Below, piece by piece: positions 59,644 through 64,000 of a DNA stretch of 64,000 nucleotides. Numbering within the stretch: the first letter of the stretch is position 1; every line of letters begins with the position of its first letter. The position numbers and the translations under genes were made by a program. The notes under the pieces were generated by a model that was not told the DNA's origin, did no database searches, and saw nothing but the letters and a program-made list of their open reading frames with translations. This DNA is from Begonia masoniana (lineage: Eukaryota; Streptophyta; Magnoliopsida; Cucurbitales; Begoniaceae), in contig CM039508.1 in assembly GCA_022432975.1 (NCBI GenBank), positions 13,858,954-13,922,953 on the forward strand. Reading direction: 5' to 3'.

Positions 59644-60499
59644 TGATGCGAACCTCGGATCGAAAGGACCCGGGACCCGACAACAACGCGGAATAATTGA
59701 AAGGAACGCCTTTTAATTCAAGAACAAAGTAAGGAACTAAGACCCCAATCGAAGAATTCGATGGAACCCTAGTTATCAAAACAGGAGCTTGACCCGAGCC
59801 ACACCTGTTGGCTGAACCAAAGCTATCAAAACAGGAGCTTGACCCAGACCAAACTCGTTGGTAAGAACCAAAGCTATCAAGCGAGATTCTTCAAGCGTGA
59901 CTTGAAGAAGATCGTTGTTCTTCGCAAAGAACTAAAGAGAAATCCTCTCTAAAAAAAACACTCAATTTTTTTAATTCAAACTTGTTCTCTAAATCAAAAG
60001 TGTTTTGCCATTAAATAAGCTACACATGAAAATTAAATTAAATAATTAAAAAAAAACGAAAATAAAAATAAAATAACTAATAAAATCGTGAGATAATGAT
60101 CCTTTGCATGATAAGATATCATCTCACGTTTGAATATGATTTGAATTGATTTGAGTAGATTCTGTCGGATAAAATCTCTTATACGCGATTTGTTTGGATT
60201 TGCATGTGCTTCTCATGTGACTTTTTAATTCTTGCACGTGCATGTGCATAGCACATGTAAATCTTCATGCATCTTTGGCCTCCCTTGCTTCAACTTGATT
60301 TTGAATATCTTCAATCCTCGACACATTCAATAGTTTTAGATCAAGTTGTCGCGGCTCCTCTCTTTCTTGGATCTCTAAAATTAATCCTTGCAAGGCCTCA
60401 CGCATCTTCTTAGCTTTGGACCGTGTCATTGGGCCGCCAATGTCCTCAATTGGATCGTTGCTCTTGGGCTTGGGTTTTGTCGCTGCTTGGATCACATCA
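59644..60499 (-). mobile_element. Fam-D solo LTR with perfect TSD
   Basis: 856 bp, plus-strand ends TGATGCGAACCTCGG and GGATCACATCA, flanked by AGTCC at 59639-59643 and 60500-60504. In element sense its first part encodes DIGGPMTRSKAKKMREALQ and ends EAREAKDA at 60265. It contains a 60-bp internal duplication of CTATCAAAACAGGAGCTTGA (near 59775 and 59823). It is inserted in the A3 protease-RT linker and fused in frame to gag-protease. Confidence 0.93.
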
Positions 60500-60504
60500 A
60501 GTCC

Positions 60505-62239
60505 ACTCTTTTTTCTCTCTTCTCCCTCGTTTTTTTTCCCTTCCTCCAATTTCTTTTCTTCCTCTTTGTCTTTTTTGCTCTCTTTATTTATGACTTTTCT
60601 CTCATCGGCTTTTTTGTCTCCTCTTTCTTTTTCGCCTTTTTTCTTCTCTTCTTTCATGCTTGAATTTTCGACTACGCCATTTTTGTCATTTTGGATCTCT
60701 TTGGCAATCCTCTCTTGATCCAAGCTTGCTTCCCACGGTGGTAATGGTTTTAGTATTACCAACCTCCCATTTTGAGTAAGCGAATACTCATTTTTGTAGC
60801 CGTTATGCTTAACCGTTCTATCATATTGCCATGGTCTCCCCAATAGGATGTGAGTTGATTGCATTGGCACTACGTCACACAAAATCTCATCTTTGTACTT
60901 TCCGATTGATAATGTGATGTTTACTTGTCTTGTTACCTTAATTTCGCCACAATCGCTCAACCATTGCAATTTGTACGGCTTTGGGTGTCGCTTGGTTTGC
61001 AAATTTAACTTTTGGACCAATAATGTACTAGCCACGTTTGTGCAACTTCCGCTATCGATGATCATGCTACATACCTTGTTGTTGACATGACACCTAGTAT
61101 GAAAGATGTTTTCCCTTTGGGCTTTGTCGTCGTCCTCCTTAATTTGTACACTTAAGGCTCTCCTTGTGACTAATAAATCTCCTTTGACCAGTTCCTCCAG
61201 GTCTACATCACTACAATCTTCGAGTGATGGCATCTCGTTATCGCTTGAACTCACACTTTCTATATCACCATTCTCTAAGAAGACCATTGCACGCTTATTG
61301 GGACAATTTGATGCAATGTGCCCAATTCCTTGGCATCGATAACACTTGACTTCTCTAGTCCGAGTTAGTGTTGGAACCTCGCTCTTTCCTTTAGGTGGGT
61401 TGAAGTTATTAGCGACGTTTTTTCCTTTGTGGTCCTCCCTCAAGTTTGGCTTCTCTCCTTTCCAATTTGGTTTCCACGAACTATTTGACGCTGTGTTTAC
61501 CTTTGCACTTTTCTTGGCATTTAGTTGTCGTTTGATTTTGATCGCCTTGTGTAGTAATTCCTCCATGTCCAAATAGTGTTGTAAATCTACTATGTCGGCA
61601 ATCTCTCGATTAAGTCCTCCCACAAACCTTGTCATTGTGGCTTCTCCATCCTCGTTAACATCGGCTTTTATCATGGCCATCTCCATTTCTTTATAATACT
61701 CCTCCACACTTTTATATCCTTGAGTAAGACCTTGAAGTTTCCGACACAAATCCCTATAGTAATATGATGGGACGTACCTTTTTCTCATAATTGTTTTTAC
61801 ACTTTCCCATGTGCGGATTGGGGTTTCTCCGTTTCGTCTCCGAGTTTTGACTAGTTTTTCCCACCAAATGCTGGCATAATCGGTGAACTCCATTGTGACC
61901 AACCTAACCTTTTTTTTCCTCCGTGTAGTTTCGATACTCGAGTAAAGAATCGACTTTCCTTTCCCATTCCAAATAGGCTTCGGGATCACTTTTCCCTTGA
62001 AAGGCTGGGATGTTAACCTTGATATCACTAAGATCTCCATCTTCTCGATCGTTCCTATCGTATCTTTCCTTTCGGTATGGTTTTTCATCATGGTCATAGT
62101 AGTCGTCAAACTTTTTTCCACGAGGATTGGTAGGTGACGGTATCTCCAAACGTTCCATCCTTCGATTAAGAGCCTCGTATTGATCGTGTATGGCCCTCAT
62201 GAACATCTTTATATCAATCTCATTCTCCTCTCCGCTCAT
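60505..62239 (-). pseudogene. gag: A3 gag-protease, one frameshift
   Basis: The start is taken as the ATG at 62239 (MSGEENEIDIKMF); the first frame ends at 61904 after YTEEKKG because of an A8 run (T8 near 61910-61917). The rest is open from about 61910 to 60505 and on into the fam-D LTR to 60265. Domains: gag core (TIMRKRYVPSYYYRDLCRKL, SVEEYYKEMEMAMI, GGLNREIADIVDLQHYLDME), basic linker, CCHC knuckle CYRCQGIGHIASNCPNK near 61300-61348, protease with catalytic MIIDSGSCTNVAS near 61035-61070 and [11 protein letters not shown], then a lysine- and glutamate-rich linker. Apart from the A8 shift it looks intact and is the best gag in the window. Confidence 0.9.
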
Positions 62240-63050
62240 GATTCCGAATTTTTCTTTTCTTTTTTTTTTAATAAATAATGCAAAAGGTAAATTGCGAAAT
62301 AAAAATCTAAATAACTGAATTGAAATGCGGAAATTTAAATGACTGAATTGAAATGCGGAAATTTAAATGACTGAATTGAAATACAGAAATTTAAATAACT
62401 GAATTGAAATGCAGAAATTTAAATGGACCTCTCCTCTCCCTCACGTGTTTACACTCGTTCAATGTCACTTCACTCGTGTTTCGCTCGAAATTTTGACTTT
62501 TATAAGATAATCTCACACTCTTGTCTTTTACCACTAAATCTCTTCTTTAGGTTCTTAAAGTTAGAACCCAATCAAGATGTAATCCAACAAGTATAACGTG
62601 AAAATTTCAAACTTTCAAACTTAAAATCCAACTTTCGAGAATAGATTAAAGTCAAACCACTAAAGGTGTTTGCTAGAATCGATCTCTGGATATAACGTTT
62701 TGAGAAGCTTGAATAGTTTCCAGTTGTGAATCCTCGATACTAATGAGGTATTCTCACGAATTGTTTTTGAAACTCGGCAAACTTGCAGAAATAGAAATCC
62801 GACTTGAGATTCGGATGCTAGGGTTCGAGACAAGCAAAGATATGTCTTTCTCGATTGGCAGTACAAAAGAAGTTTCTCGTTATTAACAAACGAGAGCTTT
62901 TTTTTTTTTTTTTTGAATTTTCGGAATTTTTTTTTTTGAACTAAAACGAAAAATAGAATAATCGAAAGGTTTTGTGGAGAAGAAAAGAAGAATAACAAGA
63001 ATGATAAAGATAGCTTCTTTGAATCGAAGAACCTTCGCTTTGATACCAAA
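62240..63050 (-). other. A3 leader with 28-bp repeats and PBS
   Basis: Same organisation as A2 841-1656: four 28-bp units at about 62303-62418, CTCACGTGTTTACACTCG near 62440, A-runs in element sense (poly-T near 62897-62940), and PBS complement GCTTTGATACCA at 63037-63048. The open frame 62660-63190 crosses LTR and leader and has no gag or pol features; I treat it as chance. Confidence 0.85.
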
Positions 63051-63926
63051 TGATATGAACCTAAGATATTAGAGATCTTAGACCCAACACGCAATACGGA
63101 ATTCAAAGGGAACAATGCCTTTATTGATTCGAAAGAATAAGAAGAAGGAACTTGACCCCAATCGATAGATAGCGATGGAACCAAAGTCATCAGAAAAAGT
63201 AGCTAGACCCGAACCAAACTCGTTGGTTGAACCTAAGCTATCAAGTTCGATCTTTTCAAGAATACACTTGAAGAAGATCAAGTTCTAATCCAAGAACTCA
63301 AGAAGAGAATTATAAGGATCTCACCTCAAAGCAAAAGCTTAATAAAAATCAATTCATTCAAAAGTGGCTAAAATCTATTATAAGCCTCCCTTAAATAGGC
63401 AAAGGGATAAAACTAATAAGGTAATAACATAATTAAAAATAATCAAAATATCCTAATTAGACAATAAAAAAGTTTCCAAAAATAAGAGAAGGAAAATTGG
63501 AAAGTGGTGCAAGTGGATGGTGGGCGCGGAACTTAGGTTTAAGTAACGTGAGTCTCGAGTTTAATTCAGATTGTGGGCCTAGCCCAATGGTGTGGCACTT
63601 GTAAGAACTTTGAAGTTAAAAACTCTTGGGCTAGAGTAGTGCCATGTTGGGTGACCATGTAGGAAGTCTTTATTTTTGAGACTTCGTTTTGGGCTTCGTT
63701 TTGGGCTTCTTTTCCAGTCCTTGATTCTTCATCAACACTTAGTAATATTATTGCTCGTTGCACATTTTGTGATGATTCCTTTTCTTGGATGTCTTTGATT
63801 AAAATTTGTAGTCTTTTGTTTATTTTATTCGTTCTTGATCTCGTCATTGGTCCTCCTATATTCATCAATGGATCTTGGCTCCCTATTGCTTCTTGATTGT
63901 CCTTAGTTGCTCCTTTGACTACATCA
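63051..63926 (-). repeat. A3 5' LTR (876 bp)
   Basis: TGATATGAACCTAAG...GACTACATCA. Nearly identical to the A2 LTR at 1657-2532 and the same length. Two 12-mers lie near 63684-63710. Minus-strand frame 63566-63868 encodes IGGPMTRSRTNKINKR, EAQNEAQNEVSKIKT and further pol-tail residues. Confidence 0.95.
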
Positions 63927-64000
63927 CACTTTCATTGAGCCATTGGAGACGATATGGTCGAGGGTGTTTTAGAGTCTTTAATCCAAGCTTGTCCACCATC
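63927..64000 (-). mobile_element. Fam-B protease fragment, host of A3 (right edge)
   Basis: CACTTTCATTGAGCCATTGG onward matches B2 2533-2606 base for base by eye. The reading is the minus-strand protease segment [15 protein letters not shown]. It is cut by the window edge. The A3/fam-B junction is the same as the A2/B2 junction at 2532/2533. Confidence 0.93.

Larger units (their letters stand above)
56441..63926 (-). mobile_element. Fam-A Ty3/gypsy element A3 with fam-D solo LTR inside
   Basis: Minus-strand element: 5' LTR 63926-63051, PBS, leader, gag-protease, pol, truncated 3' LTR 56983-56441. The 3' LTR lacks its last about 330 bp and joins satellite at a GTGG-like microhomology, so no TSD is visible on that side. 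A fam-D solo LTR splits the protease-RT linker. Its right end sits in fam-B protease coding DNA at exactly the same base as A2. It keeps the fullest gag of fam-A in the window, while pol is decayed. Confidence 0.93.

Noticed and set aside
60388..61576. Plus-strand hydrophobic ORFs (Phe/Leu/Ser-rich) over A3 gag, suggestive of membrane proteins
   Set aside because: They are antisense shadows of the Lys/Glu-rich linker and gag coding sequence.
1..64000. tRNA, rRNA or host protein genes
   Set aside because: I saw none. The tRNA-Met matches are only the 12-base primer-binding sites.
63927..64000. A2 and A3 as two independent fam-A insertions at a hotspot
   Set aside because: The shared breakpoint, shared LTR length and near-identity through leader, gag and fam-B flank fit one insertion that was later duplicated (or assembled twice) far better.

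Overview
The window is plant repeat DNA with no host gene that I can recognise. It consists of tandem arrays of a satellite of about 208 bp, AT-rich, broken up by nested Ty3/gypsy (Metaviridae) LTR retrotransposons. The retroelements have plant-type CCHC gag, aspartic protease, YFDD reverse transcriptase, RNase H and DDE integrase, and a primer-binding site matching initiator tRNA-Met (TGGTATCAGAGC). Their LTRs run from TGATG to (C)ATCA, and pol reads into the start of the 3' LTR, where every family here encodes a GP-x-TR-x-[RK]-x-K tail. I know that combination from the plant centromeric retrotransposon (CRM) clade. With the satellite, it suggests a (peri)centromeric region of a dicot; I cannot name the species.

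I name five families for use in this report only. Fam-A has an LTR of about 870 bp, fam-B about 720 bp, fam-C about 660 bp, fam-D at least 850 bp and fam-E about 650 bp.

Layout. 1-2532: 5' part of a minus-strand fam-A copy (A2), inserted in a minus-strand fam-B copy (B2, 2533-5211). 5212-9656: satellite, split by a fam-E solo LTR (8844-9491, TSD ATACG). 9657-15350: complete-ended fam-B element B1 (TSD ACTTA). 15351-18136: satellite that becomes error-rich up to a 100-N gap (18137-18236). 18237-19845: fam-A LTR and fam-D LTR fragments. 19846-24975: satellite. 24976-40631: an old minus-strand fam-C element, holding a fam-A solo LTR (26053-26907) and the complete-ended fam-A element A1 (28453-37995, TSD CCTGG). 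40632-56440: satellite, with a fam-C LTR fragment at about 42313-42780. 56441-63926: minus-strand fam-A element A3, holding a fam-D solo LTR (59644-60499, TSD AGTCC). 63927-64000: the fam-B element that A3 sits in.

Most unusual content. (1) In A1, the end of the 5' UTR and the start of gag are replaced by 3.66 kb of simple tandem repeats. These are exactly 192 identical copies of a 12-mer that is present once or twice in the fam-A LTR, followed by about 65 units of A(n)TTCG. (2) The two ends of the window (1-2606 and 61400-64000) are nearly the same sequence and share one nested insertion breakpoint, which implies a tandem duplication of about 61.4 kb or an assembly redundancy. (3) Satellite variants are arranged in blocks, with signs of local amplification.

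No element in the window looks autonomous as written. All have frameshifts, many in homopolymers, so real decay and uncorrected long-read errors are hard to separate.
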